The notes beneath the pieces are model-generated. The model did not search any database. It had not been told where the DNA came from and saw nothing but the letters and a program-made list of their open reading frames with translations. From assembly GCF_024494565.1 (NCBI RefSeq), contig NZ_JANHDN010000002.1:496001-560000 (forward strand): a DNA stretch of 64,000 nt, given 5' to 3'. This document shows positions 8,196 through 18,090 of the stretch, one piece after another. A program made the translations under genes and the position numbers. The DNA comes from Halorubrum rutilum (GTDB lineage: Archaea; Halobacteriota; Halobacteria; Halobacteriales; Haloferacaceae). Within the stretch, counting starts at the first letter, position 1. Each line of letters opens with the position of its first letter.

Positions 8196-9437
8196 CTACG
8201 TCCGCGCGCTGGCGTCGCGGAGCCCGAGCACGTCGCGCGCGGCCTCCCCGACCGCGTCGACGTGCTCGGCCGGACAGTAGACGCCGAGCGTCCAGCGGCG
8301 GCGCTCGGCGCTCCGCAGTCCCCCGACGAGCTCCGAGGCGTCCTCCAGGCGCTGCGGGACGCCGTCGACGACAACGGTGGACCCCGACTCCTTCAGCCCG
8401 GGCCGCGACGGGACGTCGACGACGACCGCCTCGCGGTCCAGCCCGACCCTGTCGGCGATCTCGCGCTCGGCGGCGAGCTCCTCGCCGTGACCGGCGTCGA
8501 CCGTCCCCGCCGGCACGTCGGCCAGCCCGACCCACACCGCCCGCTTGTAGAGGTCGCGGCGCTCGATGCGCCGGCCGAGCTCGGGGACGGTCTCGCGGAG
8601 CGCGACGAGCAGGTCGTGGTCGGCCATCCGCCGGAACGCCTCCGCGTCGGCGTCGGTCCGGTTGAGGTAGCGCTCGCAGGCGCGCTCCAGCATCGCGCCG
8701 GCGACGCGCGAGACGTGGTGGCGGTAGACGACCGCGTTCATCAGCGAGCGCGCGACCAGCAGGCTCTCGGCGGTGGGGACGTTCCCCTCGGCGAGCACGA
8801 GGCGCGCACGCTCCGGATCGATCGATCCCCCGTCCCCGGCCGATCCTTCGTCCCCGGCCGATCCCCCGTCGCCCGCGAGCCTGAGCTCGTTGACGAGCCG
8901 CCCGGTGTCGACCGTGCCGTACGGGACCCCGGTGTGATGGGCGTCGCGCACGAGGTAGTCCATGCGGTCGACGTCGAGCTCGCCCGAGATCAGCGCCCCG
9001 AGCCCGCCCTCGCCCGCGATCAGCGAGGCGACGCGTTCGGGGTCGAGCCCGTTGCGTTCGAGGACCTGACACGCCTCCCGGTCGGCGTCGGTCAGGAGCC
9101 ACGCGACGTCGTCGTGGTCCCGGCCCGTCGCGCGCCGGATGATCCCCTCCGTCTGGTGGCCGTAGGGGCCGTGGCCGACGTCGTGGAGGAGCGCCGCCGC
9201 GCGGACGTGGGCGGCGGTGTCGGCGTCGAGGTCGAACCCCTCGACGGCGCGGCCGGCGAGGTGATAGACGCCGAGGCTGTGCTCGAAGCGGGTGTGGTTC
9301 GCGGAGGGGTACACCAACCGGACGGTGGACAGCTGCTTGATGTGGCGCAGCCGCTGGAAGGCGGGGGTGTCGATCAGCTCGGCCGCGAGGTCGCCGAGCC
9401 GAACGTGACCGTGGACGCTGTCCTTGATCGCCTTCAT
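8196..9437 (-). CDS. HD domain phosphohydrolase (SAMHD1/dGTPase-like), paralogue 2
   Basis: A 413-residue HD hydrolase colinear with the protein at 6378-7646: both start M-K/T-x-KD-S/T-VH-x-H, both hold the string LVYPSANHTRFEHSLGVYHL and both keep the HD (ALLHDVGHGPYGH) and the distal D-rich motif ELDVDRMDYLVRDAHHTG. Differences include a Ser/Gly/Asp-rich insertion made of the repeated peptide GDEGSAGDGGS near residue 195, encoded by a short tandem repeat at about 8825-8880. Metal-dependent nucleotide hydrolysis is the family activity; substrates could differ between the two copies. A local duplication is the simplest origin. Confidence 0.9.
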   Translation of the reverse strand: MKAIKDSVHGHVRLGDLAAELIDTPAFQRLRHIKQLSTVRLVYPSANHTRFEHSLGVYHLAGRAVEGFDLDADTAAHVRAAALLHDVGHGPYGHQTEGIIRRATGRDHDDVAWLLTDADREACQVLERNGLDPERVASLIAGEGGLGALISGELDVDRMDYLVRDAHHTGVPYGTVDTGRLVNELRLAGDGGSAGDEGSAGDGGSIDPERARLVLAEGNVPTAESLLVARSLMNAVVYRHHVSRVAGAMLERACERYLNRTDADAEAFRRMADHDLLVALRETVPELGRRIERRDLYKRAVWVGLADVPAGTVDAGHGEELAAEREIADRVGLDREAVVVDVPSRPGLKESGSTVVVDGVPQRLEDASELVGGLRSAERRRWTLGVYCPAEHVDAVGEAARDVLGLRDASART

Positions 9438-9516
9438 CGCCCCGCGGTCGCCCGGGACCGGATCGGTCGCCTCGGGTCGGCGTCGACGCGGCGCCGCGAG
9501 CGCGGTCGCACGCGGG

Positions 9517-10086
9517 TCACTCGTCGACGATCTCCACGCCGAGCCGCTCTTCGAGGGCGCGGACGACCGACCCGCCGACGCCGGCGGTCGCGGCCCGGCC
9601 GTCCTCCACCGCGAACACGTCGTCCTCGTCGACGTCGAGCTCCGCGGCCAGCTCCTCGACGGTGAGGCCGGCCTCCTGCCGGGCCGCCGCGACGTCGTCG
9701 CCGTAGCCGGAGACGAGGTACGGGAGCCGGTCGGACTCGTAGCTCGTGCCTCCCTCTTCCCAGTGCTTGGAGTCGCCGCTCACGGAGTCGTACATCTTCG
9801 CCTGCTTCCGAGCGAGCTCCTTCTTCCGGCTCTCCGAGCCGCTCGACTCGGCGCTGGCGCCGCCCGGACTGCCGCCGGAACTCCCGCCGCGGCCGCCGCC
9901 CGATCCCGAGCCCCCCCGATTCTCGGGCGCGTTGCCCGCGTCGTCGTGCGGGCGGCAGTCCGGACACACCAGCAGCTTCGCGCCGGCGACCGTGGCCCGC
10001 TGGAGCTTCGTCGTCTCCCGCCCGCAGAGCTCGCAGGCGTCGCCGTCGTCGCCGCCGCCGCCACCGCCCGTCGAGTACTTCGCCAT
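9517..10086 (-). CDS. MBF1-like transcription regulator (zinc ribbon plus HTH)
   Basis: A 189-residue protein with an N-terminal zinc ribbon (Cys18, Cys21, Cys41, Cys44), a Gly/Ser/Arg-rich linker (residues about 50-95) and a C-terminal Cro/XRE-type helix-turn-helix (AARQEAGLTVEELAAELDVD). This is the archaeal multiprotein bridging factor 1 arrangement; in eukaryotes MBF1 bridges activators to TBP, and archaeal members associate with ribosomes or transcription. A TTAAAAAG box (10111-10118) about 28 nt upstream on this strand marks a leaderless promoter. Confidence 0.88.
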   Translation of the reverse strand: MAKYSTGGGGGGDDGDACELCGRETTKLQRATVAGAKLLVCPDCRPHDDAGNAPENRGGSGSGGGRGGSSGGSPGGASAESSGSESRKKELARKQAKMYDSVSGDSKHWEEGGTSYESDRLPYLVSGYGDDVAAARQEAGLTVEELAAELDVDEDDVFAVEDGRAATAGVGGSVVRALEERLGVEIVDE

Positions 10087-10110
10087 ACCGCGAACGGTGG
10101 ACCCGGACGG

Positions 10111-10118
10111 TTAAAAAG
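10111..10118 (-). promoter_or_regulatory. TATA box of the MBF1-like gene
   Basis: Read on the minus strand this is CTTTTTAA, centred about 28 nt before the ATG at 10086. Confidence 0.55.
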
Positions 10119-10164
10119 TCGTGGAGGGACGGCCGCTCGGCGGGGCGACGCGACGGCGACGCAC

Positions 10165-11484
10165 TCACTCGCCCGCCGGTCCCAGGTACCCCCACGCCTG
10201 CAGCCGGTCGCCGTCGCCGTCGACCCAGCGCTCCCCGATGTCGTCGCGGTAGTACATGTTCGGCATCACGACGTCGTCGATGCGGCCGTACGCCTGTTCG
10301 CGCGCGGCTCCCATCGTCTCGCCCTTCCCGGTGACGACGATGGGCATCCCGTTGTCGCCGGCGACGCGCCACTGCCCGTCGATCCGCTTCGCGTCCTCGA
10401 TGTGGATTCCCTCCCTGTCTTCCGTCTCGAACACCACGGCCGCGTTCCGGGAGTTCTCGTCGTACGTCTTCTCGTCGTCGAACGGGAACGGCGGGAGCAC
10501 GACGCGGACCGCGATCTGGTAGCCGTTGTGCACCTCGACCTCGGGCTCGTCGCCGTGCGCGAGGTCGTAGAAGAACTCCCCGGTGGACGACTCGATCGAC
10601 TCCTCCTGTAACGCGATCGTCGGGTAGCCGAACCGCGGCGTGAACTCCAGCGGGTAGATCCCGCGCTCGTTGACGATGCAGTTGATGTCGATGCTCCCGA
10701 CGTACCCCTCGTCGGCGAGCCAGTCCTCGATTTTCCCGAAGGTTTCTTCGAAGAGTTCGTTCTGGCCCGCCCAAAACATCGACGTCCCCATCTCTCCGGT
10801 CGAGGGACCGATGTTCCCCGGGAACAATTTCTTATGCTCAAAATTAAAATTGACCTGGTCAATAAACTCGTTCCCGTTGAAGAACCCGCAGATAGCGATT
10901 TCGACGCCCTCTACTTTGCGTTGCAGCTGGAAGCCCTTCATCCGGTGACCCCACGCCTTCTTGTACGCCTTCAGCACGTCGACCACGTCGCTGCCGTCGT
11001 CCTCGTTCCCAACGTACAGTAGGCGCTTGACGTTCTGGACTTCGCCGAGCGGCTTGATCACATACGGGGCGGGATTCTCCTGAACGTGTTGTATCCCCGC
11101 GTCGAAACTGTCGAAGATATGGTGTTCGACGGTGTTCACACCGTGTTCTTCGAGGATCTCCATCGCGTATCCTCGATCCTCTTCGAGATGATCGGTGTTG
11201 GGCGTCCCGCCGACGACAGCTTTCCCCTTCTCACGGAGTTCCTCTGCGAGTTCACCCGTGCCGATGTCGGAACCAACCCAGATATCGTCGAAAATGATGA
11301 CATCTGCCCAGTCGACTTCTGCGCGCCAGTCGTCCGTCTTCGGGACGAAACCGTTGCCAATCTCCCGATCGCCTTCGGCTTCGATGTAGTATTTCACGTC
11401 GTGGCCTTCGCGGTGAACTTGCCAGGCGAGGTCGGTGATCAGCGCGGCGTCGGCCGAGACGAACAGGAAGCGGGCGGGGTCCAT
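10165..11484 (-). CDS. ATP-grasp ligase, phosphoribosylamine-glycine ligase-like
   Basis: A 439-residue protein with the architecture of GARS/PurD-type ATP-grasp enzymes: an N-terminal Rossmann-like preATP-grasp domain (RFLFVSADAALITDLAWQ), the ATP-grasp core (PYVIKPLGEV, GVEIAICGFFNG) and the signature GNIGPSTGEMGT, close to the GPNTGGMG of PurD, then LEFTPRFGYPT with metal ligands. It may not be the purine enzyme itself, since spacing and several motifs differ from PurD. The ATG at 11484 gives a family-like N-terminus; the longer frame adds basic residues. Base composition is odd: about 10780-11480 (the N-terminal half) uses many A/T-ending codons, whereas the 3' third is G+C-rich like the neighbours. 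Confidence 0.8.
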   Translation of the reverse strand: MDPARFLFVSADAALITDLAWQVHREGHDVKYYIEAEGDREIGNGFVPKTDDWRAEVDWADVIIFDDIWVGSDIGTGELAEELREKGKAVVGGTPNTDHLEEDRGYAMEILEEHGVNTVEHHIFDSFDAGIQHVQENPAPYVIKPLGEVQNVKRLLYVGNEDDGSDVVDVLKAYKKAWGHRMKGFQLQRKVEGVEIAICGFFNGNEFIDQVNFNFEHKKLFPGNIGPSTGEMGTSMFWAGQNELFEETFGKIEDWLADEGYVGSIDINCIVNERGIYPLEFTPRFGYPTIALQEESIESSTGEFFYDLAHGDEPEVEVHNGYQIAVRVVLPPFPFDDEKTYDENSRNAAVVFETEDREGIHIEDAKRIDGQWRVAGDNGMPIVVTGKGETMGAAREQAYGRIDDVVMPNMYYRDDIGERWVDGDGDRLQAWGYLGPAGE

Positions 11485-11588
11485 ACCCAGACCTCTCGCG
11501 GCGAGGACTTGAGTGTGTGCCCGTCGCGGGCGGCGGGGCCGAACACGTTCGTGGGAACCCTCACCCGCGTGGGGGCTGAGGGATCGAC

Positions 11589-11933
11589 GTGGCACTCGAA
11601 CGTTCAGACGCCCGATCGGATTCGCGGACCGACGCGCGGGTCGATCCGGACCGCGTCCGACGGCGGCTCCGGCGCCGGGCCGAGCGGATCGAGCGCCGCG
11701 AGGTCGCGGAGGCGGTCTCGAAGCTGGAGTCGCGCGGCGACCTGACCGACGAGCAGCGGGAGACGGTCCGTCGGCTCGGCGCCGTCCTCCGCCGTCGGCT
11801 CACGTCGCGTCCCGACGCGGCGCTGGAGCGGGCGAGCGGCGGCGGCGCGACCGCCCGCGCCCTCGCGCGGCTGTTCGACGCCGACGGAGAGACGGCGATC
11901 GCGGCGGGCGAGCGGTCGCCGGAGACCGAGTAA
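11589..11933 (+). CDS. small protein resembling the dimerisation domain of glutamyl-tRNA reductase
   Basis: A 114-residue helical, charged protein. The core VRRRLRRRAERIERREVAEA followed by SKLESRGDLTDEQRETVRRL and LARLFD looks like the C-terminal helical dimerisation domain of HemA (which usually reads as an amphipathic helix with ERREL, then DLTDEQRE and a Leu-rich end). No catalytic or NADPH domain is present here and no hem gene adjoins it. It starts with GTG about 100 nt from the divergent ATP-grasp gene. The role is unknown; it could be a dimerisation partner or a relic. Confidence 0.55.
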   Translation: MALERSDARSDSRTDARVDPDRVRRRLRRRAERIERREVAEAVSKLESRGDLTDEQRETVRRLGAVLRRRLTSRPDAALERASGGGATARALARLFDADGETAIAAGERSPETE

Positions 11934-11958
11934 TCGCCGGGGACCGAGTCGTCGCCGC

Positions 11959-12192
11959 CTACGCGTCCGTCTTCGGGAACTCGGCGACGAACTCGTCCGG
12001 CGCCGCTCGCCGGACCTCGTACCCCTCCTCGTCGAACGCGGGTACCTCCGCGGCCATCTCGTAGTACAGCGGCTTCGGCTCGTGGTCGTTGACGATGGTG
12101 AGCGTCTCGCCGGGGTCCATCCCGTCGAACGCCTCGTGGATCCGGTCGTGTCTGTTCACCGGCGGGATGTCGCGGACGTCGAGTCTCGGCAT
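11959..12192 (-). CDS. DUF2249 domain protein (TusA-like fold)
   Basis: A 77-residue protein: MPRLDVRDIPPVNRHDRIHE, then GMDPGETLTIVNDHEPKPLY and an ending with YEVRRAAPDEFVAEFPK. This matches the DUF2249 type, small proteins with a TusA/SirA-like fold found in nitrogen-oxide and redox gene clusters of haloarchaea; the NDHEP motif is characteristic. The ATG at 12192 is chosen because the longer frame adds basic, Cys-containing residues absent from the family. It diverges from the cupin gene. Confidence 0.8.
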   Translation of the reverse strand: MPRLDVRDIPPVNRHDRIHEAFDGMDPGETLTIVNDHEPKPLYYEMAAEVPAFDEEGYEVRRAAPDEFVAEFPKTDA

Positions 12193-12368
12193 GGCGTCCG
12201 AGCCTTCGCGACGCGCTCGCATCCGCCTTGAGACGAATATGTTCGGGCACAGCCACTCACCGCACGGGCCCGAGGGTCCGAACATGCGAGACCGACCGAC
12301 GCCGTCGTTCGAGCGGAGCGCGAACGGGTACCCCGATTCGACCGGGCGAGGCGACTCGCTCCGCCGGG

Positions 12369-12764
12369 GTGAGTGACGTGCCGGCGACGAGCCTCGACGC
12401 GGAGCGGACGTACGACGAGGAGCGGTTCTCGACGAGCGGCGTGTTCCGGAGCGACCGGGCGAAGGCCGTCTGCGGGTACTTCGAGCCGGGGCAGTTCATC
12501 CCCGTCCACGCCCCCGACAGCGACGTGGTCGTCACGGTCCAGTCCGGCACGGGCACGGTTCGAGAGGGCGAGACCGATCACGCCGTCGGTCCGGGCGACG
12601 TGGTCGCCGTCGAGGCCGGGACCGAACGCGGCGTGAAGGCCGACGACGACGCGCGCCTCGAGGCCGTGCTCGTCACCGCGCCGCCACCGACCGAGACCGA
12701 GCACGAACCGGTCCGGGAGGGGATCCGGCGCGACGAGTTCGACCCGCGGAACGGGCCGGAGTGA
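12369..12764 (+). CDS. cupin domain protein
   Basis: A 131-residue single-domain cupin. Motif 1 is GYFEPGQFIPVHAPDSDVVV, with one recognisable metal-type His and a hydrophobic strand; motif 2 is AVGPGDVVAVEAGTERGVKA. Several metal-binding His residues of classical cupins are missing, so it may be a binding protein rather than a dioxygenase. Two in-frame GTG codons (12369 and 12378) are possible starts; GGGGTGA just before the second could act as its ribosome site. The upstream frame from 12228 is basic and is rejected. Confidence 0.78.
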   Translation: MSDVPATSLDAERTYDEERFSTSGVFRSDRAKAVCGYFEPGQFIPVHAPDSDVVVTVQSGTGTVREGETDHAVGPGDVVAVEAGTERGVKADDDARLEAVLVTAPPPTETEHEPVREGIRRDEFDPRNGPE

Positions 12765-12851
12765 CCGTCGCGGGGTGATCGACGTCGACACGCCCGTATA
12801 CGCCGACCACGTGTAACAAAGTCGCACGGATTTTGCTGTACCGAAACATAT

Positions 12852-12864
12852 CTTCATAATGAAG
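12852..12864. promoter_or_regulatory. inverted repeat upstream of katG (candidate operator)
   Basis: CTTCAT-A-ATGAAG, a perfect 6-bp inverted repeat with a 1-nt centre, in the AT-rich stretch about 85-95 nt before katG. It is a plausible binding site for a peroxide or metal regulator; which one is unknown. Confidence 0.4.
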
Positions 12865-12905
12865 AAATACGGGTTATCTTTGCCGGGAATATCTCTGTAA
12901 CTTGA

Positions 12906-15101
<2,196 letters not shown>

Positions 15102-15568
15102 AGCGAGGGCGTCCCGATCCCCGCGGATATCGTTTTCATTCTCGCCGTCGATCACCTATCTGAGCTCGTTACCTGTGGACTGACGGTGAACACCGCCAAA
15201 GGCCCAGCCGCTGGGCCTGACGCAATCGACTACTCTGCGGAGAGGACCTCCAAAGCCCCAGCCGCGAGGCCGCAGTACGCTCGTTGCGCTCCTCGCTCGC
15301 GCTGCTCGCTGCGGTGCTTCCGTCGCCTACTGCGGCCTCGCGACTGCCCCTTTGAGTCCCACCCCACACCGCACAGCGACCGCACCTCACGCCTCCCCAG
15401 CCTCGTCAGTCACCCTCCGCGTTGCTCCGGGCGACTGACTCCCTCGCACGCGCTCCTCGCGCCCGGTGGGCGCTCGGCGGCGCGCACCGACCGAATTTCA
15501 TTTCATAAATTGCTTCCGGAGCCGCGGTCGGCAGTCGTGGTGACACCGGTCTCGCTCGACGACTCGCC
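15102..15568. other. intergenic region holding element copy A
   Basis: No protein gene is supported between katG and the convergent membrane protein gene. Apart from repeat copy A, the last 75 nt (15495-15568) are moderately AT-rich and unremarkable. Confidence 0.6.
15184..15490 (+). repeat. structured repeat element, copy A (candidate ncRNA)
   Basis: First of four related elements. A lead unit (15184-15245) starts GGTGAACACC and includes AAAGGCCCAGCCGCTGGGCC, itself a hairpin. The full unit follows: ACCTCCAAAGCCCCAGCC, then a long hairpin whose arms are 15260-15277 and 15328-15345 (18 nt, one mismatch), then GCCCCTTTGAGTCCC, a conserved stretch with CGCCTCCCCAGCCTCG, and two GC-rich hairpins (about 15404-15440 and 15449-15487). 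The arms differ in sequence from copies B-D but still pair. The minus-strand frame across it encodes no recognisable protein. Confidence 0.7.
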
Positions 15569-16552
15569 TCACCACACCGGCGCGAGCAGCAGCGCGACCG
15601 TCGCCGAGATGAAGACGAGCTTCAGGGCGGTGTTGACGGCGATCACCTTCGTGCCGAACTCGGCGCCCCAGATCCCGTACTGGAAGGGGATCGAGCGCCG
15701 GAAGGTGGAGACGGCGAAGGAGAGGATCCCGCCGATGAGCAGGGTCGCGACGGCGGTCCGGGTGGTGAACACGCCCGCCTCGGTCCCGGCGAGCGTCACG
15801 GCCCCGGCCGTCGTGTCGAGGGTGTAGACGGCGATCACGGGGACCGCGGCGCCGGGGAGCCCGAGGAGCCCGGTCACCGGCTCGGCGACGCTCGTCAGCG
15901 CCTCGACGTCGTAGTAGGTGACGAACGCGATCACGAGCGTGTAGACGACCGCGAGCCGGGGAACGATCCGGCGGAGGGTCGACCACGACTTCTCGGCGGC
16001 CTCGCGAACGCGCTCGCGGCTCGTGCGGTCGTCGGCCTCGGGCCCGCTCGCGTCGACCTCCGAGAGCGCCGACCGGTCCACGTTGCGCCCGGAGAGCAGG
16101 ACGCCCCCGGCGAGCACGCCCGTGACCGTGATCGCGAGGGCGATCCCGGCCCGCGCCGAGACGTAGACGGTCCCCGTCTCGACGCCTAGAATCGGGATCA
16201 ACACCGGAATATAGAACGTGAACACGTGCTGGACGAAGCCGAAGAACGTGTTGATCGTCACGGCGACGAGCGTCGCCCGGTCGTCGAGCAGCCCGGACTC
16301 GCGGTACTCGGCGAGCGTGGCGTAGCCCGCGGTCGTCGACGCCGCGGTCGTGAGGATCGCGGTCCCGACCTCGTCGGGGAGGTTCGCGGGTCGGGTGAGC
16401 CACCCCGCCAGCCCGGCGACGTACCGGATCAGCCCGAACGCGACCGCGACGTTGGCGGCGAAGACGCCGACGGCGATGAACGCCGCGATACGGGCGAGCC
16501 GCGGGGCGACCTCGGCGAGCAGGGCGACGACCTCGGCGGCGACCGGTTGCAC
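15569..16552 (-). CDS. nucleoside recognition (Gate) domain membrane protein
   Basis: A 327-residue membrane protein with about eight hydrophobic segments. The two Gate-like repeats are visible: GWLTRPANLPDEVGTAILTT followed by ASTTAGYATLAEYRESGLL, and in the second half DTTAGAVTLAGTEAGVFTTR with RSIPFQYGIWGAEFG. The same fold is found in nucleoside transporters, spore maturation proteins SpmA/B and FeoB. The function here is unresolved; transport or sensing of a nucleoside-like molecule is possible. The central cytoplasmic loop (residues about 165-200) is charged. It is convergent with katG. Confidence 0.85.
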   Translation of the reverse strand: MQPVAAEVVALLAEVAPRLARIAAFIAVGVFAANVAVAFGLIRYVAGLAGWLTRPANLPDEVGTAILTTAASTTAGYATLAEYRESGLLDDRATLVAVTINTFFGFVQHVFTFYIPVLIPILGVETGTVYVSARAGIALAITVTGVLAGGVLLSGRNVDRSALSEVDASGPEADDRTSRERVREAAEKSWSTLRRIVPRLAVVYTLVIAFVTYYDVEALTSVAEPVTGLLGLPGAAVPVIAVYTLDTTAGAVTLAGTEAGVFTTRTAVATLLIGGILSFAVSTFRRSIPFQYGIWGAEFGTKVIAVNTALKLVFISATVALLLAPVW

Positions 16553-16664
16553 GACCGGCGGTACGCGGCCGCCGACCTAATGCGCGTCGAAACGGGCGGA
16601 CGCCAGTCGATCTCGATTCGCCGCCCGCGAGGCTTATGGGAGCCGCGCCCGAACCCCCGGGTCG

Positions 16665-17594
16665 ATGGCACCCGCGGAGGACGACATCTCGATCGAGGAG
16701 AAGCGCGTGTACGCCGGGACGGCGGGCCGTACCGACGCGTACGTCGCCACCGGGAACGGCGTCGTCCGGGTGGCGCTGTCGGCCGACAAGGTGGGCGCGT
16801 TCGACATGGTCGCCCGCGAGCCGGCCCGCGACGTCGCGGTCCTCCCCCGCGACGGCGACCCGGACCTCGTCGGGATCGCGACCGCGGACGGGCTGCGCGT
16901 CGCGCCCGTCGGCGACGACCCGGCGTTCGAGCCGGTCGTCCCCGGTTCCGCGGTCGCGGTCGGCGTCCTCGACGACGCGTTCCTCGTCGCCGGGGAGGAG
17001 GGCGGGATCGACCGCGTCGCGGTGGGCGGCGCGGCCTCCGATCTGGCCGCGGCCTCCGATCCGGCCGCGACCTCGATCGGGACCGCGTCGGACCCGCGCG
17101 CGATCGACGGCCCCCTCGTCGCCGCCGGGGACGGCGTCCACCGGGTCCGCGGGAGCCGGGGCGGAGGCGGAGACCCGGACCTCGCCGCCGTCGGCCTCGA
17201 CGACGCCCGCGACGTCGCCGGCGCGGGGATGCCCCTCGCGGCCACCGGGTCGGGGCTCTACTGGCTCGGCAACGGCTGGATGACGGCGCTGGAGGGGTCC
17301 GCCGAGGAGGTCGCGGCCGACGGCGACGGCCACGCGATGGCGGTCGTCGAGGGCGAGCTTCTGGTCCACGCGGGGGAGGAGGACGAAGACGGGACGGACG
17401 CGTGGGACGACGACGCGTGGCGCGCGACCGAGCTCCCGGTCGACGAGGACGCGGTCGCGCTCGGCTACGGGCCCGGGATCTCCGTGGTCGTCACCGCGGC
17501 CGGAACGCTCTGCGTCGACGCGGGCGACGGCTGGCGGCATCAGGTGGTCGGCGTGCGAGACGTGGCGGGCGTCGCGCTCGCGGTCGTCGAATAG
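16665..17594 (+). CDS. predicted beta-propeller protein (HVO_0234-like)
   Basis: A 309-residue soluble acidic protein. It starts MAPAEDDISIEEKRVYAGTAGRTDAYVATG and continues as repeated short strands separated by GD/GN turns (VYVAT-like, VRVALS, VAVLPRDGDPDLVGIAT, GLYWLGNGWMTALEG), the pattern of a propeller. I recall a conserved haloarchaeal family with this N-terminus (HVO_0234 type), but cannot verify it. There are no catalytic motifs. A variable Ala/Asp-rich stretch (residues about 125-145) contains short repeats of AASDPAA. It is divergent from the membrane protein gene and lies next to element B. Confidence 0.65.
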   Translation: MAPAEDDISIEEKRVYAGTAGRTDAYVATGNGVVRVALSADKVGAFDMVAREPARDVAVLPRDGDPDLVGIATADGLRVAPVGDDPAFEPVVPGSAVAVGVLDDAFLVAGEEGGIDRVAVGGAASDLAAASDPAATSIGTASDPRAIDGPLVAAGDGVHRVRGSRGGGGDPDLAAVGLDDARDVAGAGMPLAATGSGLYWLGNGWMTALEGSAEEVAADGDGHAMAVVEGELLVHAGEEDEDGTDAWDDDAWRATELPVDEDAVALGYGPGISVVVTAAGTLCVDAGDGWRHQVVGVRDVAGVALAVVE

Positions 17595-17656
17595 AGCGTC
17601 GATCAACTGTACGAGGTCGGTCTCGCGAAGGATACTGCTGTCGGTTCAACCGCTCG

Positions 17657-17663
17657 TTTATAA
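17657..17663 (+). promoter_or_regulatory. TATA box before element copy B
   Basis: TTTATAA centred about 24 nt before GGTGACTACC at 17684. No protein gene starts downstream, so the promoter may serve the structured element itself. Confidence 0.5.
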
Positions 17664-17679
17664 CTGGCTGGTGATGGGT

Positions 17680-17793
17680 CGGCGGTGACTACCTCCAAAG
17701 CCCCAGCCGCTCGGCCATACGTTGTTGAGCCCGGATCGGCGGTGACTACCTCTAAAGCCCCAGCCGCTCGGCCATACGTTGTTGAGCCCGGAT
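17680..17793 (+). repeat. tandem 57-bp lead units of element B (two copies)
   Basis: Two almost identical 57-bp units (17680-17736 and 17737-17793; one C-to-T difference seen) each start CGGCGGTGACTACC and contain AAAGCCCCAGCCGCTCGGCC with a small hairpin. They precede the full unit at 17794, whose first 33 nt repeat the same start. The spacing of 57 bp recurs in copy D although the spacer sequence there is different. Confidence 0.75.
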
Positions 17794-18050
17794 CGGCGGT
17801 GACCACCTCCAAAGCCCCAGCCGCGAGGACGGCGTACGCTCGCTGCGCTCCGCAGTCGCTCGCGTTGCTCGCTCCTTGCGGTGCTTTCGTCGCCTACGCC
17901 GTCCTCGCGGCTGCCCCTTTGAGTCCTGCCCCGACCGCACCGCAACCGCGCCTCACGCCTCCCCAGCCTCGTCGCTCCCTTCGGTCGCGACTCCCTCGCG
18001 CGTGCTCCTCGCACCCTTCGGGCGCTCGGAGGCACGCGCCGACCGCAACG
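17794..18050 (+). repeat. structured repeat element, copy B full unit (candidate ncRNA)
   Basis: The unit starts with GGTGACCACCTCCAAAGCCCC, then a perfect 18-bp hairpin (arms 17819-17836 and 17895-17912), then GCCCCTTTGAGTCC and the shared CCTCACGCCTCCCCAGCCTCG. Two further hairpins follow; the last (about 18000-18040) has arms CGTGC/GCACG where copy D has CGCGC/GCGCG, and its loop CTTCGG suggests a UUCG tetraloop. TTTATAA at 18055-18061 follows the unit, also seen after copy D. No plausible protein is encoded on either strand. Confidence 0.7.
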
Positions 18051-18090
18051 TTCGTTTATAAATATCCGACCGTCTCTGATCCCGTCACTC

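Larger units (their letters stand above)
17595..18090. other. intergenic region holding element copy B
   Basis: There is no supported protein gene. The minus-strand frame 17603-17812 merely translates the 57-bp repeat, giving a repeated GALEVVTADPGSTTYGRAA peptide without other support. Confidence 0.6.

Noticed and set aside
17603..17812. Minus-strand protein with repeated GALEVVTADPGSTTYGRAA
   Set aside because: It is a translation of the 57-bp structural repeat. No other copy of the element keeps the frame, so protein coding is not supported.
17680..17850. CRISPR array
   Set aside because: The near-identical 57-bp units have no unique spacers between them and no cas gene is near. They are lead units of a structured element.
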